Assembly: GCA_025200525.1 (NCBI GenBank)
Contig: CM045762.1
Span: 129,259,679 to 129,323,678, forward strand
Direction: 5' to 3'
Length of the DNA stretch: 64,000 nucleotides
DNA from: Camellia lanceoleosa
Taxonomy: Eukaryota; Streptophyta; Magnoliopsida; Ericales; Theaceae
The position numbers and the translations under genes are program-made. Positions 1-11,000 of this stretch are shown one piece after another (position 1 is the stretch's first letter; each line of letters starts with the position of its first letter). Under the pieces are notes generated by a model. The model did not search any database. It saw nothing but the letters and a program-made list of their open reading frames with translations, and had not been told where the DNA came from.

Positions 1-460
1 GAGAAGCGGTCCACCACCACCATAATAGAATCACTCTGCCTTTGTTTAGGAGGCAAACCTAGCACGAAGTTCATACTAATGCGTTGCCAAGAACCATTCA
101 ATACTGGTAAAGGCATATACAAACCCGCATTAGTTGCATTCCCTTTACTTCCTTGACAAATTTGACACTATTTCACGTAATTGCCCACATCCTTGGTCAT
201 GCCTCGCTAGTAATAGGCATCTTGAAGTAACCCAAGTGTCTTGCCCTTACCAAATTGTCCCAACTTATAATGCTTGATCAACAAATGTGTCCTCAAGAAA
301 CAACTAGGAAGACACAACTTAAGGCCATGGAAGAGGAATCCATCCCTTAACATGTAACTTGGATGAGTAGCTCTATCCCTTCTTTGCAAAGCAACAAGAA
401 TTTTGTAGAAGTAATGATCACTTGCATAAAATGTACGAAACTCATCAAAACCCACAACTT
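1..460 (-). pseudogene. Gypsy A integrase, N-terminal zinc-binding part
   Basis: The 207-455 frame contains the linker and zinc-binding region ([38 protein letters not shown]). Below 207, broken-frame DNA matching the catalytic-core region of elements B and C continues to the window edge. The first metal-binding His of the usual H-H-C-C motif is not evident. Confidence 0.7.
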
Positions 461-514
461 CATTCTCATCTCAACCAAGAGAGTCGTCCGCCTACTCAAC
501 CCATTAAAGACACC

Positions 515-1940
515 CTATTTATGTTGCAAGTAGAACGTAAATTGTTGCAAGTAAGCCACCCATTTAGCATGTCTTTTGTTAAGATGGGATTGGCTATTGA
601 TGTATTTGAGGACCTCATGGTCGGTGTTGAGCATGAACTCTTTGTAAGCAAGGTAGTAGCTCCAATGCTTGATGGCTTGGATGATGGCATAAAACTCCAA
701 CTCATAAGTAGAATACTTGAGCTTACCCCTGTTCAACTTTTCACTAAAGAAAGCGATTGGCTTCCCTTCTTGGCAAAGCACACATCCAATGCCAATCCCC
801 GAGGCATCACAATCAACCTCAAAGGTTTTGTCAAAGTCCGGCAGTGCCAAAACAGGAGCTTCAGTAAGCACCCTCTTCAAGAGTTAGAAGCCATTCGTAG
901 CTTCTTTACTCCATTCAAAAGTCTTAAGCTTGAAAATGTTGGTTAAAGGGGGAACAAGGCTACTAAAATTACAGATAAACCGCCTATAGAAGGTAGCCAA
1001 CCCATGAAAACTTCACACTTCATGGATACTAGAGGGAGTAGACCATTCCACAATCGCCTTAACCTTCTCCATGTCCATAAGCACCCCACAAGATGATACG
1101 ACATAACCCAACAAAATGACTTGATCCACGACAAAGGTATATTTATTGGTGTTTCCATACCACTTTTCTCGCCTCAAAAGCACAAAGCTTGCCGGAGGTG
1201 GTATAAATGCTCTTCCAAACTTCAACTATAGATCAAGATGCTATCAAAGTAAACCACTACACAAACACTCAAAAATGATTGTAACATTTGTGTCATCACC
1301 GTCATAAAAGTACTTGCAGCATTGGTAAACCCAAATGGCTTCACAAGCCACTCAAATTGTCCATTAGGTGTTTTAAAAGCCGCTTTCCACTCATCATCTG
1401 ACCGAATGCAGATTTGATGATAATCGCTTCAAACATCAATCTTAGAAAACACCTTTGACCCAACAAGGCAATCCAACATGTCATCCAATCTTGGAATTGG
1501 AAAGAGATACTTGATTGTAATCTTGTTGATTGCTTGGCTATCCACACAAATGCCATGACCCATCCTTCTTAGGTGTCAAAACACCACAAGGACTAAGACT
1601 CGGCTGAATATACTGTTTTTTAGCCAAATGTTCTACTACTTGCTGTTGCAACTCCTTTCTCCTTTCGAGACATGCAATAGGTCGGATTATTTGGAAGCAC
1701 CGACCTATGTACCAAATCAATACGATGTTGGATGTCCCGCATAGGAGGCAAATTGGAAGGAAGCTCTTGGGAAAAGACATTGGCATACTCTTCCAAAAGA
1801 GTAGTCACATCAACCTCTTCCTTCGTAGCAACTGTGCTCTCAACCGAAACCAAAACCAATACAATCCCAAAATCTTGACTCTTCCGAAAACTCCTTGGAA
1901 GCAAGCAATGTGGTGGAACTAGAAGATGGCTTGGAAGCAA
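515..1940 (-). pseudogene. Gypsy A reverse transcriptase and RNase H, broken
   Basis: The RT N-terminal part is seen as [14 protein letters not shown] (about 1720-1790) and [13 protein letters not shown] (about 1540-1580). The catalytic box at about 1222-1245 reads YFDS instead of YFDD, so RT is inactive by this residue alone. RNase H follows in 515-880: [32 protein letters not shown] and TDHEVLKYI. At least four frame changes separate these blocks. Confidence 0.85.
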
Positions 1941-1997
1941 CCTTCTCTTTTATAGGAAACAACGTAAATTAGTTATCATTCTTGATAACAGTGTAAG

Positions 1998-2817
1998 CTA
2001 TGAAGCATGGACACCTCTCCGAGGGCTCCGTACCAGTGTCGGACATGGACACGTGTCGGACAAGTGGTGGACACATGTCCAACACACACCAGAGAGTGTC
2101 CTATTTTTTTTATTTTTTTTTGGCAGCCAAACACGTTTTGACACTTGCGGAACACGTTCGGGGGTCAATTTCAGAATTTATAAAACATCTTTGGGGTTGA
2201 TTTGTAAAAAAACAAAAATAGAACAATCTGCCCTAAATCGAGTTAGAAAAGAAATAGAGAAAGAAGAGAACAAAAGAGAAAGAAAGAAGATGAAGAGAAC
2301 ATAAGAGAAAGAGAAACCTGGTCGATTTTCGGTGGTCGCTCACTATCTAAGGTACACCTTCGTCCTTCTTCTGCTTTGATCTTCTTCGTTCTTCTTCTGC
2401 TTCAAATTTCTTCTTCTTTTTCTCTGATCTTCTATCTGTCTCAGTCACTGTCTCTCTCTCTCTATCTGTCTCAGTCACCCTCTCTCTGTATCATTTTATT
2501 TTTTCATTTATATATATGCTGAGTAGTGTAGTCTGTCTCTCTCTCTGTCTTCTATTTTTTTTTCCTAATTTCATTTTATATTTTCATTTTTCTCTCTGTG
2601 CCTCTATCATTTCAATATATAAATTTTTTTTTGTTGATTAGTTTTGTTAATTTTAATAATGTATATTTTGTATTTTTTATTAACTTTTAATATTTTTTTA
2701 ATAATTTTATGACAGATAATAAATAAAATTAATCATATATATTGAACGTGTCCCCAGCGTGTCGTGTCCCTTATTTTTTGAAAATTTGCGTGTCCGTGTT
2801 GTGTCCGTGCTTCATAG
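1998..2817. mobile_element. hAT-like non-autonomous TIR element (GAAGC family) in gypsy A
   Basis: The ends are CTATGAAGCATGGACAC and GTGTCCGTGCTTCATAG, inverted repeats of about 17 bp. The flanking 8-mers AGTGTAAG (1990-1997) and GGTGTAAG (2818-2825) match at 7 of 8 positions, an hAT-sized target duplication. The left end carries clustered GTGTCC/GGACAC repeats. The interior is CT-rich then AT-rich and has no transposase frame. It was inserted after gypsy A, because it splits its pol. Confidence 0.85.
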
Positions 2818-2825
2818 GGTGTAAG

Positions 2826-3168
2826 TGTTCTGTTTGCCATTATGCAAAGATTGTCGATCACATTGCCAAGGATGCCCAAGGAGAATATGGCAAGCATCCA
2901 TAGGCGATACATTACACCATGCTTCATTGATAGACCTGTTTCGGATAGAAAATAAAATCAAGCACCGTTTAGTGACTGTAATCTCATTGCCTTTCTTGAA
3001 CCAAGATAGAAAATAAGGATGTGGATGGTCCTCTATCGGAAGGTTGAGTTCAGTCACCACTTCTTGAGAAACCACGTTCTCACAACTTCCACTACCAATG
3101 CTTATGTTACAAACATGTCCACCAATGTTGCAAGTGGTATAGAAGATATTAGTGTGCAACCAACCTTC
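2826..3168 (-). pseudogene. Gypsy A retropepsin-like protease, catalytic Asp lost
   Basis: The open frame reads [27 protein letters not shown], then [17 protein letters not shown]. The [12 protein letters not shown] block is typical of gypsy protease domains. Where the family has D-S/G-G-S the sequence has G-S-G-S (GGT codon), so the catalytic aspartate is missing. The same change occurs in the second copy (48175-48522), so it is not a one-copy sequencing error. The domain is cut off downstream by the TIR element 1998-2817. Confidence 0.8.
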
Positions 3169-4420
3169 TTAGCTCTCTAGCTTTGGTGATAGAAGCATCT
3201 TCTTCAACATAAGAGCAAGACCCTCTTCTTCATCACTATCGCCACCAATTTCAACATTGCTCAAATTGTCAAAAATTAGAGCATCCTCATAGTTACCATG
3301 TTCCTCAACTTCTTCAATGAGAAGTGCCTTGTTCCAATTATTGCCCATGTTCTTGCGGCAATCGGAAGATCTATGTCCTGGTTCACCACACTTGAAACAC
3401 TTGAAGGTTCCACCTTGAGGCAAATTTTGATTTCTGAAAGCACCATTAGAACGAGGAGTTTGAGAGGAAGAAGCACCCTTGTCCATAAACTTGGAAAAAG
3501 GACTTGGCAAAGCTAGGAGGGGAAGGACCCGGCCTAAAACCACCTCGAAACCCTCCTTGGGGGTATTGTCCCATTTGGGAAGCATGACGGCTTTGTTGTT
3601 TCTCCACAGCTAAAGCTTGATTATAGGCTTCGAAAACATTCCACAGTGTATGCAAGGCAGGAACATCTTGGATAGAAGGCTCCAAATCACTAATATAACG
3701 AACCACCCGTTGTTCTTTACTCTCATTTAAATCAACTTGAGCAATGAGTTGATGATAGAAAGATTTCATGTATTCTCTAACACTTCCAACTTGCTTAAGG
3801 ACATGAAGGTTTTGGAATACACTTCAAAGATAGTTGAATGGTATGAAATTCTCCTTCAATTTCTTCATCATCCTCTCCCAATCATGGATTTTCTCTTTCC
3901 CATTTTGTCGACAACTAAGTTGAAGTTGTTCCCACCAAGCGGAAGCCCTTCCTTTTAGTCTGATTGCAACTAGCTTGACTTTCTTCTCATTGGAAATCTC
4001 TCCTTAGTCAAAGATATGCTTAATGGTGTTGAGCCAATCTATGAACTTGTCGCAATTAGGGCTCCCATGGAAGTCGGGGAATTTAATTTTGACATTGTTC
4101 TCCCACTCGTGTTACAACTTCCAATTTACCCACATTCGCTCAACGCCTTTGCAAAGACAAAAAATATTATCAAAAGAGTGATGAGTACCACCCACGGTAT
4201 CATCGGCACCATCACTACCATTGGTAGGAGGTAGGAGACATTGCACCATCTCTATTAAAGCAGCAATTTGCCTTCTCATCTCGGCCATTTCATCTCTTGG
4301 ATATGGAAACCCATTATCCCTTCCAACTGGAGGATTGACCTCGACATCATCACCCAAATTCGGAGCATAAGCCCTACCACGACTACCCGTATGACCTTCA
4401 CCTCGTTGAGCTGTTGACAC
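3169..4420 (-). pseudogene. Gypsy A gag (capsid and CCHC zinc knuckle), broken
   Basis: The minus-strand frames give an N-terminal part ([16 protein letters not shown]..., 4112-4420), a capsid part with [14 protein letters not shown]...RQAL (3446-3769) and a zinc knuckle CFKCGEPGHRSSDC (C-x2-C-x4-H-x4-C) around 3370-3420. Frames change between these blocks, so no intact gag is made. The gag protein would package the element RNA. The region 3770-4110 also belongs to gag but is too broken to read continuously. Confidence 0.8.
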
Positions 4421-5156
4421 CCCAAATGTTCAAAATCACAAACCCAATTTGACCAACCAGTTTCAAGAACTCAATGTTAATCAAAGAAGAGATGGACCAC
4501 AATAATAGTCAAATTCCAATCAACCAAACATACAACAACAACAACCGCAACCGCAACAGCAGACATAGGATTGCCTCAAAAGCAACTGCAATCAAAGGGG
4601 ATTCTCTAGAATGGATTCGAAACAGTCCAATAAAGAAAAAGGAGTGATCGAATTACTTCAATCAGATGTGAAATCCAGGAAAAAACTTGAACAAGAATCA
4701 GCAATCGCAACAGTTCACAATTCGAAAGCCAAACTATCTCCCTTGCAAAGACCCATGTCTCTGGAAAATGGGTCACAATCTTCAAATAGAACCCAGAATT
4801 CAGAGTTTCAAACAAGAACCAGGAGCTGCGAACCAGATGCAAATGGAAAAATCTGGTCAGTTTGCAATTTCAACTTCGATTTCAGAGAGAGAAATCAAAT
4901 CGCAATGGCCCCCTGGTTCCCTAACAGATTCAAACCAAACTCAGGGCTTCAAACTTGAAGACAGGCTTCGACTCAGCCACAGCAATCAGATTGTGCTCAT
5001 CAAACGAGTTACAAACTCAGATCGCTTGATCCCCAGGTGCCATGACTAAGACTCCAACTGTTTGTTGCGACACAAATTGAACCAGGTCAGTTTCCAGATG
5101 ATGATTCAACTAGAAAATTAGGAGGCATAGTGAAAAGATAGGATCCAAATCCCTAT

Positions 5157-5168
5157 GCTCTGATACCA
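5157..5168 (-). other. Primer-binding site of gypsy A (initiator Met tRNA type)
   Basis: The minus strand reads TGGTATCAGAGC, the standard plant primer-binding site complementary to the 3' end of tRNA-iMet. It lies 3 bp inside the LTR. The same motif stands at 50528-50539 (element B) and at 36491-36502 (copia F). Confidence 0.85.
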
Positions 5169-5171
5169 AAA

Positions 5172-5338
5172 TGATGGGATCCAAGAACAAGAGAGAGAAT
5201 TTAAAGAGAGGAAACCTAAGGTTCTAGAGAGAGAATATCTCTAATCAATCATACAAAAATCTCTAATTCACTAGATATAAGCTACCAACTAACTACCCAC
5301 TAACTAAACATCACATGCTAGGCACATGTCCTACATCA
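5172..5338 (-). repeat. 5' LTR of gypsy A
   Basis: The 167-bp LTR runs TGATGTAGGACATG to GATCCCATCA on the minus strand. It is recognised by its match to the LTRs at 10548-10730 and 44554-44738 and by the primer-binding site directly beside it. Confidence 0.85.
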
Positions 5339-5864
5339 GATTGCTACCAAGTTTGAGGAAGTTTCATTCTCTCTAAAGCGACCTCCTCAAGCACAAAACA
5401 TAATTAGTGCATAAACTGTCTTCCAAAATATTCTTTATCTAATTGACTCTGCTAGCCAAAGTAGAGACAGGGGGACTCACTGTAATAATGTGACACCACT
5501 AGAAACCTTCATCTTCATATGAATCATGAGGCAATGAGCTTGATCACCTATATTAATCTTAATCCCACTTCATTCATATATGGAGACAAGGCAGGGAGGG
5601 AGGCCAATACCCTCTCACAAGCCCAGCGCCTACACACCCAAAAATAAATAAATAAATAAATAAAATACTCCCTTCCTGGCACAGGAACTGAACTGTTTTA
5701 CCTGTCTTTTTCAGAGCTACTATATTTAAAGAGGGTAAAATGAACATTGCATATATATATATATATCAATTCCAACATGTTTGCATCCCTTTTGAGGTTA
5801 AATGACAGTAGCTCGAAGTGTTCCGGTGAGCAGTTCTGGACTTACTCTTCAATGGCATCCTCAG
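5339..5864. other. RAD50 intron sequence, no gene
   Basis: Single-copy-looking intron sequence between gypsy A and the next TIR element. It holds an (AAAT)n microsatellite near 5640-5665 and an (AT)n run at 5752-5766. No exon is seen. Confidence 0.5.
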
Positions 5865-6176
5865 GTTATGTTTGACATACCCACTTGGGGCTACTTTAGC
5901 CACATACGACAAAATTGGCTAATTTAGCCACAATCAACAAACCTCACTCACGTGCTTGGGCAGCTGCTGCAGGCAAAGCCAAAATGACCAAATTACCACC
6001 AGTTTCATTTCCTTCATTTCATCTCTCACTATGGGTGAAGGGCATTTTTGTAATTTTGCTTATAGACACATCATTCCGAAGTCAAAAAGTCAAAAACGCC
6101 TAAAAACTCAACCCAAATAAGGCTTTTTAGCCCAAGCTAAAATAGTCAAAAAGCCAACCCACATCCCAAACGAAGG
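5865..6176. mobile_element. Short MITE-like element
   Basis: Imperfect inverted ends (GTTATGTTTGACATACCCA and, reversed, CCTTCGTTTGGGATGTGGG) with complementary GGCTA/TAGCC blocks just inside. CTCAG flanks both ends (5860-5864 and 6177-6181). The counterpart at 51230-51535 has the same structure. The TIR is weak and the superfamily unclear. Confidence 0.45.
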
Positions 6177-6251
6177 CTCAGTGTCAAAAGTGACTTCTTT
6201 TTCTTTTTTTTTTTTGCGTATAAGGTTTCAAGAATCATGCTCACATGCTTT

Positions 6252-6635
6252 CTACGTTACACGGACTCTTTGAAATTTGGGAAGTACCTGTGTCGACACG
6301 ACATGACATGTGTACAGGTGCGGGATACGGCCAAGATACAGCTTTTACAAATGGATACGGCTCTATTTTGCCCTAAATGCAAAAGAAACGAAAGAGAGAA
6401 CAAGGAGAGAACCTGTCATTGAATTTGATCCTCTGTTCGACAACTTCGACAAGCGTGGCTGCTTCGATCCTCTATCGCTGGCTTCGGCTTCCCCTTCGAC
6501 GTCGAAGTCAAAGTCGAAGTCAAAGTCAAAGTCAAAGTGCAATCTCGATCTCATCTTCCTTACCCGTACTCATGTCGATCTCCTGCTCTACGATCTCGAT
6601 CTGTTCTTCATTACCCGTACTCATGTCTCTCCCTC

Positions 6636-6669
<34 letters not shown>

Positions 6670-7228
6670 GATATGACTCTTTACAAATGGATACGGCTCT
6701 ATTTTGCCTTAAATGCAGAAGAAACGAAATTCGATCCTCTGTTTCAACAAGCGTGGTTGCTTCGATCCCCTATCGCTAGCTTCAACTTCCCCTTCGACGT
6801 TGAAGTCGAAGTCGAAGTGTGGTCTCGATCTCGTTTTCCTTACCCGTACTCATGTCGATCTCTTGTTCTGTGATCTCGATCTCGTCTTCATTACCCATAC
6901 TCATCTCTCTCTCTCTCTCTCTTCTCCACTAATGTTATTTAAATATAATGACTCTCTCTCTCCCTCTCTCTCTCTCACCCCATTACTTTTAAAATAATAA
7001 CTTTATAAAGATAATAATTTTATTTAAAAATATTTTTATGTTGCATTTAATTAATTAAATATTATTTAAAATTTTATTTGGATAAATTTTTAACATGATA
7101 ATTTAACAAATATTTTTTAAAAATAACCACTTTCAGTATCATTGTATCCTCCATTTTCAGTTTTAAGGTGTCCGACCCCTAGATATGCACCCATACTCAA
7201 TACCCGTACCCGAGTCCATGTAACATAG
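6252..7228. mobile_element. hAT-like non-autonomous TIR element (GTTACACGGAC family)
   Basis: It begins CTACGTTACACGGACTC and ends GAGTCCATGTAACATAG. The 8-bp target duplication CATGCTTT is perfect (6244-6251 and 7229-7236). A GTGTCGACAC palindrome lies at 6290-6299. The interior has AAGTCAAAGTCGAAGT-type repeats, (CT)n tracts and an AT-rich part, and a tandemly repeated block (about 6345-6470 and 6672-6790). The long frames across this region are low-complexity translations, not genes. Confidence 0.9.
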
Positions 7229-7236
7229 CATGCTTT

Positions 7237-7957
7237 CATTTGGCAAATCTTACACACAACGGTTAGAAGGCATACTACTCAATAAATTTATCTAAGAAAA
7301 ATTGAAATCAAGACTAAATGAATGAAAAAAAGAAAAAGAGCATCTGAGAAGCACTCGTCTTTAAAACGCATAGCTTCAATATGAATATAAACAAAAAAAT
7401 ATAGTGGAAATTTCAGTTTAGAGGGAGTTTTGAAAAATATTTACAAACAAGTGGTAACTTTATAAAAATTGATAATTAAACTAATAAACTTTTTCACAAA
7501 TTTGTCATAATTTTATAAAATTTTCACTGGATAGTAATTTCCCCATCAATATAACCTATACATGGTTTTCAGCTACACAGCAATAAAGTAAAAGCCAAAA
7601 ACAAGACTAAATCAATAAAATAAAATAAAAATGAAAAAATGAGAGCATCTGAGAAATAGCACTCTTTTTTAAAACCTATACCATGAATTTGATAAAAGGA
7701 AAAAACACAACCTATAAATGGTTTTCTGCTACACTGCAGTAATCAAAGTTAAAGTTAAAAACAAAACCAGAATAAAAATACTCATTACACTTGCAAACTA
7801 AATTCCAAAACATAAAAGCAACTGGAGAGAGCATTCGCATCATGACACTTAATTTGCCAGTAATTCTACCAATTAATTGACAGAATAACTAAGACATCAA
7901 AAAAGAACTTGTAGATATACCAACTTAAAACGAAACATCGGTTAACATTAACACAAC
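7237..7957. other. AT-rich RAD50 intron with local duplications
   Basis: It holds diverged repeats: GAGCATCTGAGAA with an AAAACC/AAAACG tail occurs near 7337 and 7642, and ACCTATA-ATGGTTTTC-GCTACAC occurs near 7553 and 7710. No coding potential is seen. Confidence 0.5.
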
Positions 7958-8050
7958 CTTAGGGATTGAGCAATTTCTTTTTTCAGATCCTTGTCTGGAG
8001 GAAGCCTTCCTTTTAGCACTCCTTTAACTCTTTCTTTGATTTCATCCATT
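7958..8050 (-). CDS. RAD50: RAD50 exon, coiled coil ([21 protein letters not shown]...)
   Basis: The exon is 93 nt and encodes [18 protein letters not shown] then [12 protein letters not shown] plus AG. The acceptor TAG is at 8051-8053 and the donor GTTGTG starts at 7957. The GVLKGRLPP motif is a hallmark of plant RAD50. The AG left at the end pairs with the leading G of exon 40909-40782 to make Arg and continue as [20 protein letters not shown]. The protein therefore continues in sequence found 33 kb away on the other side of the gap. Confidence 0.92.
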
Positions 8051-11000
8051 CTACAAAGTAAAAAGATACATCAGCTCCAAGAAAAAAAATACTAGACAGA
8101 AAGAAACGATCAGAACAATACACCAAAGCAAAACAAAAGCACAGCAGAAGGGATTAGAGAGAGAGATTTGACTTGCATCTTTTTATGCTTTTTTTTGTGA
8201 TTTTCCAACTCTGCCTTTTTTAAAGACAGTTTAACTCTGTCCACAGAATCAGCAGCCATGATATCTTTCTCACGATTAAGAGATTTAATTTCTTGCTCAA
8301 TAGTATATATCTCTGTCTGCTTCTGGCGTCTAGTTGAGTCAAATTTCCTTTCAGCAAGTTGGTTTGCCTTTCTCTCAACCATAATTTTCTGCAAAGATAA
8401 AAGAAAGTTTTCATTACATACAATAATGTAATCAGCCAGAATCAAGCTTCTGAAACCAAAGAAAAACAACTGAGAAAAGGCGTCATTACCATGTCCTTTT
8501 CTTTCTCATCAAAGTCAGTCAGATTCACGTTAGAAATTTGCAGTTCAAATGAATCACGCTCATTTTCCTTCTCTTCAATACGTTTTAGAAGACCACTCTG
8601 CATGTAATTAGAAGTAAAGATACCCAGCATGTAACACAGAAATAAGAACTGGAAGGAGTAAGAACATACATCATAATCACAAACCTTGCTGTCAACTTTA
8701 GCCTGTTTTGAGCCTCAGTGTCTTTCCACGATCATTTGCATCCATGTAGCGATCCCATGCCACCTTAAGTTCTAATTCATTTGATTTCTGAAATAGTAAC
8801 CCTCACAGTCAATGACCATCACCACAGATGACAATGTGCCCAAATATACAAAAATATAGAAACAACCACATATAAAGCAACGGATGCATGCGACTATCCC
8901 AAAGTGATGAAAATTCAGATTGTGATTTAAGTTGAAACAGATTGTTTAAAAAATAAATAAACAAAAGAGCAAGAATAAAAGAAGGAAATAAAAAAGACAC
9001 GTATCCAAAAAATTAGAGAATAGTCCATTTAATCAAAGAGCATTTAATAAAATAAGTGAACTGCTAAATATGTAGAAGTGAAATACAAGCCATGGACATG
9101 AGAAAAAGACAAAGCAAATTCCAATGCTTTCCTGCTGGAGAAATGCCAGTTTGTTCCATCACGACACTGACAGACCATCAAGAAAGTGTGAATCTTCAAA
9201 GATAAAGTTTGCACACTCAGAAAGTACCGAACACATAATGCACAAATGTGAGACAATGTTCTTGCAAACATTTTGAGTCACATCTATGTCCCAGTCTGCA
9301 AAATTCTCTCTGCGCGAGTAGCATAGCTGATTTTCTAAATACCTTTATGGCTGAGATGTGAGGGTCTGTGTTACATGGACTCGCCAGTTCAGGGGGGGAG
9401 AAACCGTGTCGACACGACACAATACATGTGTGCGCGAGATCCGTGTCGGACATGGCTCTGTTATCTCAGACACGTCTTAACTTTGGGCAGAACTCCATAC
9501 AAAAGAACTTCTAGGTAACGAGTGTGAAAATCGTTCCATACCTCTGAAAATTCACTGGAGAAGAGAAGGTGTGTCACAGTCAAAGCTCACTGTGTCGTCA
9601 ACAAGCAACTCTCTCTCTCTCTCACCAAACGGATTCTTATATTTAATACAACACAAATATGCACAACTTTTTATGATAAATATGCAGTGTATCACGTGAA
9701 TAAAGCAATCTGCAGACTGCAGTGTATGTTATGTGACACAGATATAGACTAGGTACAATTTTTTATGTTATCAATGAAAGAAATATATTCGCATTATATA
9801 ATCAAATAGAGACAGCTGAGTTTTTTTTAAGTTGAGAATGTCATCAGGTGTGACATCATCATATTTGCACTTGGAATTGTAATTTGATGATATGACACCA
9901 ATTTCTTTGCCACTTACCTTTCAATTTGCAAGCAACATCAGTTTCACTTGCAATAAGCTTCAAACGAACATCAACTTACAAAAAATAATTAATTTCTTTA
10001 AGCATTATTTTTTTTTTAGTATTAATTCATTTCCAACCCCTCCCTCTAATTCAACAATATATAGAATATTTAATTTTAATGTATATATTAATATGATGTG
10101 ACCCTGTATCCTTATTAAATTTTTGGATGCTTTTTAGTTGAGTCCTCGTATCCTATAATTAAGAGAACATGCGAATCCGACTTCTGGACACGTATCCAAA
10201 TCCGACTCTCTTACCGAGTCCATGTAACACAGGTGAGGGTCAAACACAAAAAATGGAACAAAAATGAGTATAATATCAAATTGAGCTAATAACTTGTAGC
10301 AACTCGGGTCCTAAACCCGACTTCAACTCTCTAATTAGACCTACTTGTATTGTTTTCGGATCCTTTGGAGTGTTGGTTTGTTAATTTTCTGTTTCAAAGA
10401 TCATTATTGTTGTGTTGAATCTTGTTTATCATTTGAGTCGTCCCATGTTCCAATTTTGCGATTTAGAACATCATTTCCAGACTCAGAATTGAGATTTCAA
10501 GGTGGTCACCAACCAGAGTGCTCCGCACATGCGGTGGGTTGGGCCTATGATGGAATCCAAGAACAAGAGAGAGAAGGAACCCTAAGGTTCTAGAGAGAGA
10601 GAATATCTCTAATCAGTCAATTATCATATATCAAACTTAGTTACAAAACGGTCACTACTTCTCTAGATATAGGGTATCAATTAACTACCCACTAACTAAT
10701 CACATGTTAGGTAGATGATGTCCTACATCATACTCTCCCACTCGAAAGAATTTGTCCTCAAGAGAAGATGAAAAAAATACAACCAATGTATAAGAAATGA
10801 AACGCAATACTAGACAAGTACAATACAAACAAATCCCATAAAGAAGCTAGTCTACAATAAGGGAACTAGTGTTGGTGCAAGAAGAATCCGGCAAATAAGG
10901 CACAAGATGTGGCACATTGAATGTGTTGGAAACTCCCAAATGAGGAGGTAATTTGACTTGATAGGCATTGTCATTGACTTTGTTCAACACTTCACATAGA

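Larger units (their letters stand above)
1..5338 (-). mobile_element. Ty3/gypsy LTR retrotransposon A (3' end beyond the window)
   Basis: From 5' to 3' on the minus strand: a short 5' LTR (5172-5338), a primer-binding site, gag with a CCHC knuckle, protease, reverse transcriptase, RNase H and the start of integrase, cut by the window edge. The gypsy domain order (RT-RNase H before integrase) is clear. All frames are broken by stops and indels, and the TIR element 1998-2817 splits protease from RT. The element lies in a RAD50 intron. It is near-identical to element B (44554-50710), its counterpart in the second copy of the repeat. The 167-bp LTR is very short for an element with full pol. Confidence 0.9.

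Noticed and set aside
422..946. 174-codon plus-strand open frame (also at 45814-46338)
   Set aside because: It lies antisense to gypsy RNase H and integrase and has no domain of its own; its near-identity in two copies only reflects the 18-kb repeat.
6310..6997. Overlapping frames rich in SKSKSK and SLSLSL
   Set aside because: Translations of AAGTCAAAGTCG and (CT)n repeats inside the TIR element 6252-7228.
8177..8388. GT donor at 8172-8171 for this RAD50 exon
   Set aside because: It would be followed by an early stop in exon 7958-8050, whereas the GC donor four bases earlier gives the conserved protein.
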